Source: Kordiimonadales bacterium IMCC3096 (GTDB lineage Bacteria; Pseudomonadota; Alphaproteobacteria; Minwuiales; Minwuiaceae). Taken from it: a stretch of DNA of 64,000 nt. Below, one piece after another: positions 17,075 to 26,209 of the stretch. Every line of letters begins with the position of its first letter. Position 1 is the stretch's first letter. The position numbers were made by a program, and so were the translations under genes. The notes beneath the pieces were generated by a model. The model ran no database searches, was not told the DNA's origin, and worked only from the letters and a program-made list of their open reading frames with translations. Location: NCBI GenBank assembly GCA_016865035.1, contig CP018227.1, forward strand, positions 3,005,501 through 3,069,500, in the 5' to 3' direction.

Positions 17075-17935
17075 TCAGCCGTGGGCTGTCTGATTGGCCT
17101 TCAATGTCGCATTGGCCGCGCTGCGCGCGAACTCTTCCTTGATCGCGGCATGGCGCATGTCGATCAGCGGGGCCATGTCGGGATGGGTGAAGATATAGCG
17201 CGCGTCGCGCTGCATGCATTCCACGACCCAGTCACCCAGGATCTCCGGCGGCATCCCGTTGGCCACCAGTGACCCGGCATCCGGGATCGGCGGTGTGTCA
17301 CTGTCGGCTGTCGGGGCAGGGCGTGTGGGGATGATGCCGGACGGGCGCGCGGTGCCGCTGGTGGCGATGCTGGTCTGCACGAAGCCGGGGCACAGCACCG
17401 AGACACCGATTCCCTCCGGGGCCAGCGCCTCGTTCAGGCATTCCGAATAGCCGACGACGGCAAACTTGGTGGCGCAATAGGGACCCATGTTGGCATTGGT
17501 CCAGTGACCGGCCATGGAGGCCGTGTTGATGAAGTGTCCGCCTTCACCATGCGACCTGATCAGCGGTGTGAAGATCTCGACCCCGTGCACGACGCCCATC
17601 AGGTTGATGTCGACGATCCAGCGCCAGTCCTCCAGCGGGATCGAACCGGGGGCACCGCCCAGCCCGACACCGGCATTGTTCACCACCGCATGCACCTTGC
17701 CGAAAGTCTCGATGGTCGAGTCCGCCGCCGCCTGCACGGATTTCGCATCGCGCACGTCGCAGATCACGGTCGCGGTGCCGGTCCCAAGCTCCGCCGCCGC
17801 GCGGGCCAGGCCGTCGGCATCTATGTCCGCCAGCATCACCTTCATGCCCGACTGATGCATCGACCGCGCAATCGCCAGACCAATACCGCTCGCCGCGCCG
17901 GTGACGAATGCCACTTTCCCTGCCAGATCCTGCAT
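17075..17935 (-). CDS. Short-chain dehydrogenase/reductase
   Basis: A 286-residue classical SDR oxidoreductase. The nucleotide loop is TGAASGIG (residues 12-19), with NNAG at about 86-89 and the catalytic Ser140, Tyr153 and Lys157 (YCATK). ADID at the end of beta-2 favours NAD(H). The ATG at 17935 follows GGGAGCG; an in-frame TTG at 17953 would add six residues. It is the first gene of the operon that continues through 13378. Confidence 0.93.
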   Translation of the reverse strand: MQDLAGKVAFVTGAASGIGLAIARSMHQSGMKVMLADIDADGLARAAAELGTGTATVICDVRDAKSVQAAADSTIETFGKVHAVVNNAGVGLGGAPGSIPLEDWRWIVDINLMGVVHGVEIFTPLIRSHGEGGHFINTASMAGHWTNANMGPYCATKFAVVGYSECLNEALAPEGIGVSVLCPGFVQTSIATSGTARPSGIIPTRPAPTADSDTPPIPDAGSLVANGMPPEILGDWVVECMQRDARYIFTHPDMAPLIDMRHAAIKEEFARSAANATLKANQTAHG

Positions 17936-18093
17936 GTCGATTTTCGCTCCCAATCTTGTTGTTATGTATCAAGCTGACCACAAACCGTGGGGCGGGAGAA
18001 GCTTGAAACGCGGTGTCTTCCGATGCAGCACTTTCGGACACCTGCCAATCGCTCTATGAGAACGCGAAACGAATGAAGCAGGGAGGGGGCGTG

Positions 18094-19275
18094 ATGCAAC
18101 TCAGTGGCCGGATGGCGCAGCTCGGGACGGAGACGGCGTTCGAGGTGCTGGCGCGGGCGAATGCGCTGGCGGCGCAGGGCAAGTCGGTGATCAATCTGGG
18201 CATCGGGCAGCCGGACTTTCCGACGCCGGGCCACATCGTGGAGGCCGGGCGCAAGGCGCTGGCCGATGGTCATCACGGCTACACGCCTGCCAATGGCATC
18301 CCCGAACTGCGGGCTGCCGTGGCTGCCGACATTCACCGCCGTCACGGCGCGGAGGTCGATCCCGACCACATCGTCTGCGTGCCGGGCGGCAAGGTCACCA
18401 TGGCCTTCGCCATGCTGATGTTCGGTGAGGCCGGCGCGGAGATCATGTATCCGGATCCGGGTTTCCCGATCTATCGCTCCATGATCGAGTTCTCCGGTGC
18501 CAGGGCGGTGCCTATCCGCCTGCATGAAGCCAATGGATTCAGTTTCTCGGCGGAGGAAGTCCTGGCGCAGATCACTGATCGCACCCGGCTGATCATCCTG
18601 AACTCCCCGGCCAATCCGACGGGAGGCGTGGTGCCGCGTGCCGAGATCGACCGGCTGGTGGAGGGACTGGCGCGGTTCCCGGATGTCGCAATCATGTCCG
18701 ACGAGATCTATTCCTGCATGACCTACGACGGACTGGATCACGTCACCCTGCTCGACTACCCGTCTATCCGAGACCGGCTGATCGTGCTGGATGGCTGGTC
18801 GAAGACCTACGCCATGACCGGCTGGCGGCTTGGCTGGGGATTGTGGCCGGCCAGTCTGGCACCGCTGGCGGGCAAGCTGGCGGTCAATACCCACTCCTGC
18901 GTCAATGCCGCGACCCAGTTTGCCGGTATCGCCGCGCTGGAGGGACCGCAGGATGCGGTGCAGGAAATGGTCGCGGCCTTCGATGTCCGCCGCACCCGCA
19001 TGGTCGCGCTGCTGAACGACATGCCCGGCGTGTCCTGCGTGATGCCCAGGGGCGCGTTCTATGCCTTCCCGAACATCACCGGTACAGGCCTCGACAGCGC
19101 CACGATGCAGGACCGCCTGTTGCAGGAAACCGGCGTCGCCGCCATTGCAGGCACCAGCTTCGGCCGGTTCGGGGAGGGCTATCTGCGGTTCAGTTGCGCC
19201 AGCTCCATCGACAATATCGAAGAGGCAATGGCGCGGATGAAGCGTTGGCTGGCGGAGAACGTCGCCACGCAGTGA
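18094..19275 (+). CDS. PLP-dependent aminotransferase, aspartate-aminotransferase-like
   Basis: A 393-residue class I/II aminotransferase. It has the family motifs NLGIGQPDFPTP, NSPANPTGG, the PLP-binding Asp in MSDEIYSCM, and the Schiff-base Lys in DGWSKTYAMTGWRLGW. The C-terminal Arg in YLRFSCASS should bind the substrate carboxylate. The ATG at 18094 follows the strong site GGGAGGGGG; ATGs upstream at 18013 and 18073 are in frame but lack one. It is divergent from the SDR operon. Confidence 0.9.
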   Translation: MQLSGRMAQLGTETAFEVLARANALAAQGKSVINLGIGQPDFPTPGHIVEAGRKALADGHHGYTPANGIPELRAAVAADIHRRHGAEVDPDHIVCVPGGKVTMAFAMLMFGEAGAEIMYPDPGFPIYRSMIEFSGARAVPIRLHEANGFSFSAEEVLAQITDRTRLIILNSPANPTGGVVPRAEIDRLVEGLARFPDVAIMSDEIYSCMTYDGLDHVTLLDYPSIRDRLIVLDGWSKTYAMTGWRLGWGLWPASLAPLAGKLAVNTHSCVNAATQFAGIAALEGPQDAVQEMVAAFDVRRTRMVALLNDMPGVSCVMPRGAFYAFPNITGTGLDSATMQDRLLQETGVAAIAGTSFGRFGEGYLRFSCASSIDNIEEAMARMKRWLAENVATQ

Positions 19276-19314
19276 ACCACCGGGATGCGGCGGCAGGTTG
19301 CCTGTCCGCAGGTT

Positions 19315-19830
19315 TCAGGGGCTGGCCGGGCGTTCCTCGATCAGCGTGTCGATGATGCTGCTCAACAGTTCGCCGCGATTGGCTGTCCCCGATTTGCGGT
19401 AGATCGCGTTCAGGTGCGACTTGACCGTGCCTTCGGCACTGCCGCGCATCTTCGCGATTTCCGCAATGCCGAGCCCCTTGACCAGGAACATGGCAATGTC
19501 GCGTTCCGAGGGGGTGAGCTGCCAGGCATCGAAATGGCTCTCGATGATGTCGAACACGGCCATCGTGGCGACGGATGCGCTCTTCTCCAGATGCGCCTTC
19601 CGGCGCAGCAGATAGAGGAAGTAGCGCGTTTCCAGCAGGATCGCGGCGCAGAGCGAGACCGTCGCACCGGACTCGATGATCAGGTGGTACCGGCCTGACA
19701 ATGCCATGCCGCTTTCCGCGAAGTCCGAGATCACGTCAGTCGCAAAGAAGATGGCGCAGATCACCTGGATAAGGATCAGCGCCATCAGGCCAAGGGGTGT
19801 TTTGTTGGACAGGCTTGCAGGATGTGTCAC
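19315..19830 (-). CDS. Membrane-anchored LuxR-type HTH regulator
   Basis: A 171-residue protein with two predicted membrane helices (about 12-32 and 50-74) followed by a cytosolic LuxR/NarL-type helix-turn-helix at about 103-165 (LTPSERDIAMFLVKGLGIAEIAKM and GTVKSHLNAIYRKSG). It has no receiver domain. The start is GTG with GAGGA 8 bases before it, 12 bases after the cytochrome b stop. The arrangement suggests a one-component regulator that senses the membrane or its cytochrome partner. Confidence 0.88.
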   Translation of the reverse strand: MTHPASLSNKTPLGLMALILIQVICAIFFATDVISDFAESGMALSGRYHLIIESGATVSLCAAILLETRYFLYLLRRKAHLEKSASVATMAVFDIIESHFDAWQLTPSERDIAMFLVKGLGIAEIAKMRGSAEGTVKSHLNAIYRKSGTANRGELLSSIIDTLIEERPASP

Positions 19831-19841
19831 GGATCATGTCC

Positions 19842-20366
19842 TCATTCGGGCATGTTCTCCTTGTATCCGGTCACCATGGCGCGTGGAAGGTTCACATGCA
19901 GGCGACGGCTTTCGAAGATCACCGCTGCAATGTGGGCAACGACAGACAGTTCTGCCCATGAGACCAGGATTTCGTGCAGTTCCTCGGTCCATTCCATGCC
20001 CCAGAACATGTCGGTGGTCATCAGGTAGCCCGACAGGCCGATCAGCAGCATCGTGACCAGCAGGTTGTAGATCATCCAGGCGCCCAGCGGCGTATGTCCG
20101 ACATGCGCGCGGGTGCGCCCCGCTGCGATATCGGTCATCTGCTCCATCGCGGCTGAGCGGCTGGGCGGGAAGCTGCTGAACCGTGCGTAGCGGGTGCCGA
20201 CGAGCCCCCAGATGATGCGCGCGACGATCAGGGCGACGACGGCATAGCCGATCCACTCGTGAACGGCACTGTCCTCATCGATGATCAGCGCATTCGCGCC
20301 GAAGAGGATGACAAGTGACCAGTGAAAGACCCGGACAAACAGGTCCCACACACGAATGCGTTTCAT
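19842..20366 (-). CDS. Cytochrome b561-type membrane protein
   Basis: A 174-residue integral membrane cytochrome b with four helices. Likely haem ligands are His15 (RVFHWSLV), His36 (VHEWIGY) and His residues in TEELHEIL and SVVAHIAAV. It resembles the b-type subunit family of Ni-Fe hydrogenases and small cytochrome b561 proteins. The start at 20366 (MKRIRVWDLFVRVFHW) fits the family; the open frame extends far upstream without coding sense. The PepSY gene lies 62 bases upstream. Confidence 0.92.
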   Translation of the reverse strand: MKRIRVWDLFVRVFHWSLVILFGANALIIDEDSAVHEWIGYAVVALIVARIIWGLVGTRYARFSSFPPSRSAAMEQMTDIAAGRTRAHVGHTPLGAWMIYNLLVTMLLIGLSGYLMTTDMFWGMEWTEELHEILVSWAELSVVAHIAAVIFESRRLHVNLPRAMVTGYKENMPE

Positions 20367-20428
20367 GACTTCAAACTCCGGTCTCGGGATAGGGGCGACG
20401 GATCGTGCCATCGCCCCTTGCCGCTGGT

Positions 20429-20695
20429 TCAGTCGTCGCGCTTGGTGCGGACGATGTTCATCGCGGAATCGAGATAGATCTCCAGACGCTTGCCATCCTT
20501 GATCGCATAGGCCTCGAACAGTCCGTCCTCGCGCTTGATCTTGCGGACCTCGTAGCCCTGGGCGGTGAGGGTGTCGCGGATGGCCTGCTCCTGCGCAGCC
20601 GTGGTTGCGTCGCGGCGTTCGCTGGCGAAGGCGCCGGTAGCGGGAAGTGCCAGCATGGCGACGAGTACCAATCGGGCGGGAATGCGCATGTTCAT
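20429..20695 (-). CDS. Small exported PepSY-domain protein
   Basis: An 88-residue protein with a signal peptide at about 1-25 (LVLVAMLALPATGAFA) and one PepSY-like unit (AIRDTLTAQGYEVRKIKREDG, EAYAIKDGKRLEIYLD). Such proteins often accompany cytochrome b561-type genes as periplasmic electron-transfer or inhibitory partners. AGGAG lies 9 bases before the ATG at 20695. It is the first gene of the PepSY-cytochrome b-LuxR operon. Confidence 0.88.
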   Translation of the reverse strand: MNMRIPARLVLVAMLALPATGAFASERRDATTAAQEQAIRDTLTAQGYEVRKIKREDGLFEAYAIKDGKRLEIYLDSAMNIVRTKRDD

Positions 20696-20911
20696 CTTCG
20701 TGATCTCCTGTTGCATCTGACGTGCGGTCCGTTCGCTCGATGGCCGCCCCGCAAACAAGGTCCCGGACACGTCGATGCACAATCATCCGGAAGGTGCAGG
20801 TCGCAGCTTCCGAACCGGAGTTTGGGCATCTGCAACTCTGGTTCAGATCATGAAAAACGTTATAGATCAGGTAGTTGGATGTGATCGACCGGTCAGCCCG
20901 CTGCGATCCGG

Positions 20912-22174
20912 CTATCGGTCCCGCGGGGTCCAGTCGGGCGGTCCGGCGTTCCGCCGGTGCAGCCGAAGCGCCAGCCCGAGGGCCACGCCAACGCCGATGG
21001 CAACCGTCAGGTCGGCCAGAACCGTCAGCACCAGCGTCAGCAGGATCAGGACCCGGTCCGCGACCGGTTCCCTGAGATAGCTGCCCCACTTGTCAGGCTC
21101 GCTCATGTTCCAGGCGGTGATGATCAGCAGCGCGGCCAGGGCCGGCAGCGCCAGGTGCCCGGCCAGCGGTGCGGCGACCATCATCATCGCCAGCACCGCG
21201 AGGGCATGGACCATGCCCGACACGGGAGTCCTGCCACCGGCGCGGACGTTGGTTGCCGTGCGGGCGATGGCGCCGGTCGCGGGCAGGCCGCCGAACAGGG
21301 CGGAGCCGATGTTTGCCGTACCCTGGGCGATCAGTTCGGCGTTGGGACGGTAGTGCCCGTCGATCAGCCGGTCGGCAACGATGGCGGAGAGCAGGGATTC
21401 GATACCGGCAAGGAAGGCAATGACGAAGGCGGAGGGCAGCAGTTCCGTCACCTTCGCCAGCGTGATCACCGGCAGCTCGGGCATCGGGAGACCATCGGGC
21501 AGGGGGCCGAAGCGTGACGTGATGGTTTCCACCGGCAGGTCCAGCAGCGCCACCGCTGCGGACGTGGCCGCGACGGCGACGATCAGGCCGGGAAACCGGG
21601 GCGCGATCTTGCGCAGGACGATGATCAGGGCTGCCGTGGCGAGGCCGATGCCCAGCGCCGCCGGACTGAAGCTGTCGCGGACGGACAGCAGCGCCGCCAC
21701 CTTCGGCACGAAGTCAGCGGGGACGCTGGCCAGTTGCAGGCCGAGCAGGTCCTTCATCTGGCTGGTGGCGATGATGATCGCGATCCCGATGGTGAAACCG
21801 TTGATCACCGCCTCCGGCACATGCGCGATCAGGGTTCCGGCCCGCAGCAGACTTGCGATGAGCAGGATCAGCCCGGCCATCAGCGTCGCCAGGACGAGGC
21901 CGTCATAACCGTGGTTGGCAATGACCCCGTAGACGACGACGATGAACGCACCCGTCGGACCGCCGATCTGCACCCGGCTGCCGCCGAGCAGAGAGATGAG
22001 AAAACCCGCCACCACTGCCGTCACCAGACCGGCGGCAGGATCGGCGCCCGAGGCGATGGCAATGGCGATCGACAGGGGCAGCGCAACCATCGCCACGGTC
22101 AGCCCGGCGGCCACATCCGCCATGAACAGGTGGCGTGTGTAGGACGGCAACGTCGTGAGCAGCTTGGGCTTCAT
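20912..22174 (-). CDS. SulP-family anion transporter lacking a STAS domain
   Basis: A 420-residue SulP (SLC26-like) permease, likely for sulfate or bicarbonate. It shows the family signature ALPLSIAIAIASGADPAAGL and LLGGSRVQIGGPTGAF and about 12 membrane segments. Family members normally carry a C-terminal cytoplasmic STAS domain and reach about 550 residues; this one ends 15 residues after the last helix (RLHRRNAGPPDWTP). The ATG at 22174 is preferred; 22189 is possible. Confidence 0.92.
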   Translation of the reverse strand: MKPKLLTTLPSYTRHLFMADVAAGLTVAMVALPLSIAIAIASGADPAAGLVTAVVAGFLISLLGGSRVQIGGPTGAFIVVVYGVIANHGYDGLVLATLMAGLILLIASLLRAGTLIAHVPEAVINGFTIGIAIIIATSQMKDLLGLQLASVPADFVPKVAALLSVRDSFSPAALGIGLATAALIIVLRKIAPRFPGLIVAVAATSAAVALLDLPVETITSRFGPLPDGLPMPELPVITLAKVTELLPSAFVIAFLAGIESLLSAIVADRLIDGHYRPNAELIAQGTANIGSALFGGLPATGAIARTATNVRAGGRTPVSGMVHALAVLAMMMVAAPLAGHLALPALAALLIITAWNMSEPDKWGSYLREPVADRVLILLTLVLTVLADLTVAIGVGVALGLALRLHRRNAGPPDWTPRDR

Positions 22175-22273
22175 CGCGCAGATCGGCATGCTGGAAGAGG
22201 ATGCCGCCGATCTTCGGCGCTACGCGGGCCGGGCGGAAATGACCATTCGTCGCAAGGGCAGGCCCGGGCAGGT

Positions 22274-23080
22274 TCAGCCCAGGTCGATGTCCATCCAGAT
22301 CGGCACATGATCGGACGGCTTCTCGCCCCAGCCGCGGGCTTCGCGTACCACTTCCATGCCTTTCGGCGCACCGACCAGTGCGGGTGTGACCCAGATATGG
22401 TCCAGGCGACGGCCCTTGTCGGCGGCATCCCAGTCCTTGGCGCGGTAGCTCCACCAGCTGTAGAGCTGTTCGGTATCCGGCACGAACGCGCGCACCACGT
22501 CATGGAACCCGTGGGATGCGATCCAGTCCGCCATGCGGGCCACCTCGATGGGGGTATGGCTGACGACCTTCAGCAGTTTCTTGTGCGACCAGACGTCATT
22601 CTCGTGCGGGGCGATGTTCAGATCGCCCACCACGATGGCCCTGGCACTGTCCGTCCGGCGTTCCGCGAACCAGGCCGTCACCTCGTCCAGGAACCGCAGC
22701 TTGTGGTCGAACTTCTCGTTCACCGCCGGGTCCGGTTCGTCACCGCCTGCGGGCACATAGAAGTTGTGCACCTCCACGTCGCCGGGCAGGCGGGTCAGCA
22801 GATGGCGGGTGTCATCCTTGCCGGCCCATTTCAGCCGCTCGGTACCCGTCAGCGGCACGCGGGAGACGGTGGCGACGCCGTGATAGCTCTTCTGGCCGAA
22901 GACCTCCATGTGCGGATAGCCCATCTCCCGGAAGTCCTGGTAGGGGAACTTGCCATCCTCGCACTTGATCTCCTGCAGGCAGATCACGTCCGGCCGGTAG
23001 GTCTGCACGAAGCGCCGCACGATCGGCAGGCGCAGGCGCACGGAGTTGATGTTCCAGGTGGCGATACGGGTGGTCGACAT
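22274..23080 (-). CDS. xthA: Exodeoxyribonuclease III
   Basis: A 268-residue exonuclease III/AP endonuclease of the exonuclease-endonuclease-phosphatase family, acting in base-excision repair. Active-site residues are visible: Asn10 (ATWNINSV), Glu37 (CLQEIK), the GDLNIAP motif and the C-terminal KPSDHVPI with catalytic Asp-His. Length is usual for the family. Confidence 0.96.
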   Translation of the reverse strand: MSTTRIATWNINSVRLRLPIVRRFVQTYRPDVICLQEIKCEDGKFPYQDFREMGYPHMEVFGQKSYHGVATVSRVPLTGTERLKWAGKDDTRHLLTRLPGDVEVHNFYVPAGGDEPDPAVNEKFDHKLRFLDEVTAWFAERRTDSARAIVVGDLNIAPHENDVWSHKKLLKVVSHTPIEVARMADWIASHGFHDVVRAFVPDTEQLYSWWSYRAKDWDAADKGRRLDHIWVTPALVGAPKGMEVVREARGWGEKPSDHVPIWMDIDLG

Positions 23081-23143
23081 GGGGCAGCCTGTGTTCGTTG
23101 GCGGGCGGGCAGGGGCAGAGCGCCGGAATCGGCAAGAATCGGA

Positions 23144-23737
23144 TCAGAAGATGTTCAGGGTGGCACCTGTCACGCCAAGGGGCCAGCGCCCGGATTCGAA
23201 GAGCCGGAACTTGTGCGCGAAGGCATGTTCCTCGTCCTCTCCCGCCGCCAGCACCAGTGCCGCGAGGTAGGCACCCTGGGTCGCCGAACCGGCGGCGGCA
23301 CGAATCAGCCCCTCGTCATCTATGCCGAAACGGGAAGCTGCCTGCGCGGCTGCCGCATGGACAGCTTCCGACGCCGTGCTGGTCACATGCGTCAGGGCGA
23401 CCAGTACCGCCTGCTCGTCACCGATGATGTCGACCGCCTGCACCGAAAGGGCGGCGCGCAATTGCTCCTCCGCCTCCCAGCCCGTGCTGTTCCAGTCGCT
23501 GTTGCCGGCGGCTTCCTCGGCTTCCATCCAGTCGCCGATTTCCGCAGGGCCCGCATCGGGGAACCCCAGCGCGGAGAGATAGGCATGGGCCGCGTCCGCT
23601 TCCTCCGCGCTCAACAGTTCGCCCACACGGTGAAACCAGCGCACCTGGGTCAGGGTCTGGGCGAACATGCCTACCGCGCGCAGCGTTGGCGGCAGGTCTT
23701 CGCCCGCGAAATCGAGATCAGGATCAAAATCAATCAT
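23144..23737 (-). CDS. Conserved hypothetical acidic protein
   Basis: A 197-residue, Ala/Glu/Asp-rich soluble protein that appears mostly helical, with no signal peptide or membrane span. It has no motif I recognise. It lies 63 bases before xthA and may share its transcript. The start at 23737 (MIDFDPDLDFAGEDLPP) is the only good ATG. Confidence 0.8.
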   Translation of the reverse strand: MIDFDPDLDFAGEDLPPTLRAVGMFAQTLTQVRWFHRVGELLSAEEADAAHAYLSALGFPDAGPAEIGDWMEAEEAAGNSDWNSTGWEAEEQLRAALSVQAVDIIGDEQAVLVALTHVTSTASEAVHAAAAQAASRFGIDDEGLIRAAAGSATQGAYLAALVLAAGEDEEHAFAHKFRLFESGRWPLGVTGATLNIF

Positions 23738-23792
23738 GCGGGCGGTTATAGCCTGACCGGTGCCTCCGATGCAGCCCTGAACTCGGGGCCGT

Positions 23793-26072
23793 CTACTGCC
23801 GGGTCATGGCCGCACGCGCTTCCGCCTCCACCTCCGCTTCCCGGTCCTTTGCCGTCGCGACCTCCGGCAACTGGATGACCACGCGGCTGATCCGGCCCGG
23901 ATAGATGAAGGGTGCCAGATAGTCGTCGGTCACGGGTGCGTTGGAGCGTCCGAAATCCATGCCGGTGGAGGAGATGATGCGCAGCAGCATCGGAATGTGG
24001 GCAGTCCCGGCCACCGTGCCGTCCACGGACAGGGTGGCGGTGGCCGACTGGTCGGCATTGCGGTCCACCTGCACCACGACCTCGTGTGCGCCGGGGCTGA
24101 GCGGCGTTTCCGTCGCGATCCGGCTGTGTTCGCGGAAGCAGTTGTAGTCGAAGACCACCCTGCCGCCGCTGACATAGAGCGCCAGACCGCTGTTGATGGT
24201 GCCGCGGGCGAGGATGGCGCCGTCACCATCGCCTGCCGGATGTTCGATGGTCGCGGTGATGGTGAAACTGCGGGCCGGGCTGGGGCAGGCGTCCGCCACG
24301 ATGTGGCTGACGGGCGGGTAATAGACATAACGCCGCCGCGCCGTTGGCGTGCCTGGCAGGCGGGAGGCGCGGAACAGCATCCCCGCGCCGCGGTCGTCCA
24401 GCGGCAGCACGCCATGACGCTCCGCCTCCACCCACCAGCGGTCGGTCAGTTCCTTCAGCTTGGCAGGTTCGCGCTCCGCCAGGTCGTCGCACTCGGAGAA
24501 GTCCTCATCCAGATTGTAGAGTTCCCACCGGTCATCATCGAAGCTCTTGCCCCGGCGGTGCCAGGTGACGGCCTTCCAGCCATCCATCCAGATGCCGCGA
24601 TGGCCCAGCATCTCCATGTACTGCACGTCCCTGTCCGGCTTCGCGTCGGGGTCGGTCAGCGTGTCCTTCAGGCTGACGCCGGTCATGGGAATCTGCGGCA
24701 CGCCCGCAACCTCGTCCGGCATGCCGACACCGGCCACGTCCAGGATGGTGGCGGCAATGTCGGTGGCATAGGCAAACGGGCGGCGGATTTGGCCCTCCTG
24801 ACCCTTCAGCGCGTTGGGCCAGTGGATGATCAGCGGATCACGGGTGCCGCCGCCATGGGTGTTCTGCTTGTACCATTTCAGCGGCGCATTGCCCGCCTGG
24901 GCCCAGCCCCAGGGGATGTTGGAGTGGCTGCGCGGGCCGCCGATCAGGTCCAGGTGCTTCACCGCCTCGTCAACGTCCTCGTGCAGCTGGTTGAAGTGGC
25001 GCATCTCGTCGAAGACGCCCGTCGACTGGCCCTCCTGACTGGCACCATTGTCGGACATCACGACGATCATGGTGTCATCCAGTCGTCCGATCTCGGCCAG
25101 GAAATCCACCATGCGGCCGATCTGGTGGTCGGTATGGTCCAGCATCCCGGCGAAGGCTTCCTGCAACCGGTTGGCGAAGGCCTGCTGGTTGGGGGACAGG
25201 TCATCCCAGGCCTCCACGCCCCGGTTGCGCGGCGCGAGCTTGGTGTTGGCGGGAATGATGCCGGATGCCTTCTGGCGGGCGTACCATTCCTCCCGCGCCG
25301 CATCCCAGCCGGCGTCGAAACGGCCCCGGTACTTGTCCAGATACGGTTGCGGCGCCTGATGCGGGGAGTGGGTGGCGCCAAAGGCCATGTACATGAAGAA
25401 CGGTCGCTCCGGCACCAGCGAGGTGGTGTCGCGGATCATGCCCATGGCCTGATCCACCATGTCCTCGGAGAAATGATAGCCGTCCTGCGGTGTGCCCGGT
25501 GGCGACATCAGGTGATTGTCGCAGGTGATCTCCGGGCTGAACTGGTCCGTCTCCCCCTGCATGAAGCCGTAATAGCGGTTGAAGCCACGCTGTAGCGGCC
25601 AGTTGTGGAACGGCCCGGCGGCGGAACATTCCACCATCGGGGCCAGATGCCACTTGCCGGTGGCGAATGTGGCATAGCCGTCGTCGCGCAGCACTTCGGC
25701 CACCGTTGCCGCGGACCGGGGCATGGCGCCGCGCATGTTGGGAAAGCCGCTGTCCATGTTCGAGATCGCGCGCATCCGGACAGTGTGATGGTTGCGTCCG
25801 GTCATGACGCAGGCCCGCGTCGGCGAACAGAGCGACGTGGTATGGAAACTGGAATAGCGCAGCCCGTTTGCCGCCAGCCGGTCCACGTTCGGCGTCTCGA
25901 TGGTGGAGCCATAGCTGCCGAAGTGCGAGAAGCCGGTATCATCCAGCACGATCAGCAGCACATTGGGCTTGCCGCGCGGCAGTTTCGGTTCCGGCCACCA
26001 GGCTTCCGACTCGTTGAAGGTGCGCCCAATCGTGCCGCCGAATTCAGGTTCTGCCGGGTGCTTGTAGCTCAT
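23793..26072 (-). CDS. Arylsulfatase (type I, formylglycine)
   Basis: A 759-residue type I sulfatase. Metal ligands lie in LIVLDDTGFSHFGSYG (Asp44, Asp45). The maturation motif is CSPTR at 82-86, whose Cys is converted to formylglycine, followed by TGRNHH. The calcium site and active-site Lys/His are in SDNGASQEG and KQNTHGGG. The C-terminal 200 residues form a beta-rich extension. There is no signal peptide, so it is probably cytoplasmic. GGGGAGG precedes the ATG at 26072. It is divergent from a sulfotransferase. Confidence 0.94.
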   Translation of the reverse strand: MSYKHPAEPEFGGTIGRTFNESEAWWPEPKLPRGKPNVLLIVLDDTGFSHFGSYGSTIETPNVDRLAANGLRYSSFHTTSLCSPTRACVMTGRNHHTVRMRAISNMDSGFPNMRGAMPRSAATVAEVLRDDGYATFATGKWHLAPMVECSAAGPFHNWPLQRGFNRYYGFMQGETDQFSPEITCDNHLMSPPGTPQDGYHFSEDMVDQAMGMIRDTTSLVPERPFFMYMAFGATHSPHQAPQPYLDKYRGRFDAGWDAAREEWYARQKASGIIPANTKLAPRNRGVEAWDDLSPNQQAFANRLQEAFAGMLDHTDHQIGRMVDFLAEIGRLDDTMIVVMSDNGASQEGQSTGVFDEMRHFNQLHEDVDEAVKHLDLIGGPRSHSNIPWGWAQAGNAPLKWYKQNTHGGGTRDPLIIHWPNALKGQEGQIRRPFAYATDIAATILDVAGVGMPDEVAGVPQIPMTGVSLKDTLTDPDAKPDRDVQYMEMLGHRGIWMDGWKAVTWHRRGKSFDDDRWELYNLDEDFSECDDLAEREPAKLKELTDRWWVEAERHGVLPLDDRGAGMLFRASRLPGTPTARRRYVYYPPVSHIVADACPSPARSFTITATIEHPAGDGDGAILARGTINSGLALYVSGGRVVFDYNCFREHSRIATETPLSPGAHEVVVQVDRNADQSATATLSVDGTVAGTAHIPMLLRIISSTGMDFGRSNAPVTDDYLAPFIYPGRISRVVIQLPEVATAKDREAEVEAEARAAMTRQ

Positions 26073-26209
26073 GATGCGGTCCTCCCCTACCGTTTGACCG
26101 GCGCAGTCTGAACCTCTTGCCGCCATCTGCAAACCGTCTTGGGTTTGCGGCGGGCGGCGGACTGGTGCATCTTCCGGCGGAGCATTTCAACGGGACGGAC
26201 AGCAGGCGC

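Noticed and set aside
19842-21089. A 415-residue protein ending in cytochrome b
   Set aside because: The upstream 240 residues are the antisense of SulP and non-coding sequence over the PepSY gene; the cytochrome b family start is at 20366.
21734-23878. A 714-residue open frame on the plus strand
   Set aside because: It lies opposite SulP, xthA and a hypothetical gene, is rich in His/Gln/Arg/Gly low-complexity typical of antisense frames in GC-rich DNA, and has no domain or ribosome site.
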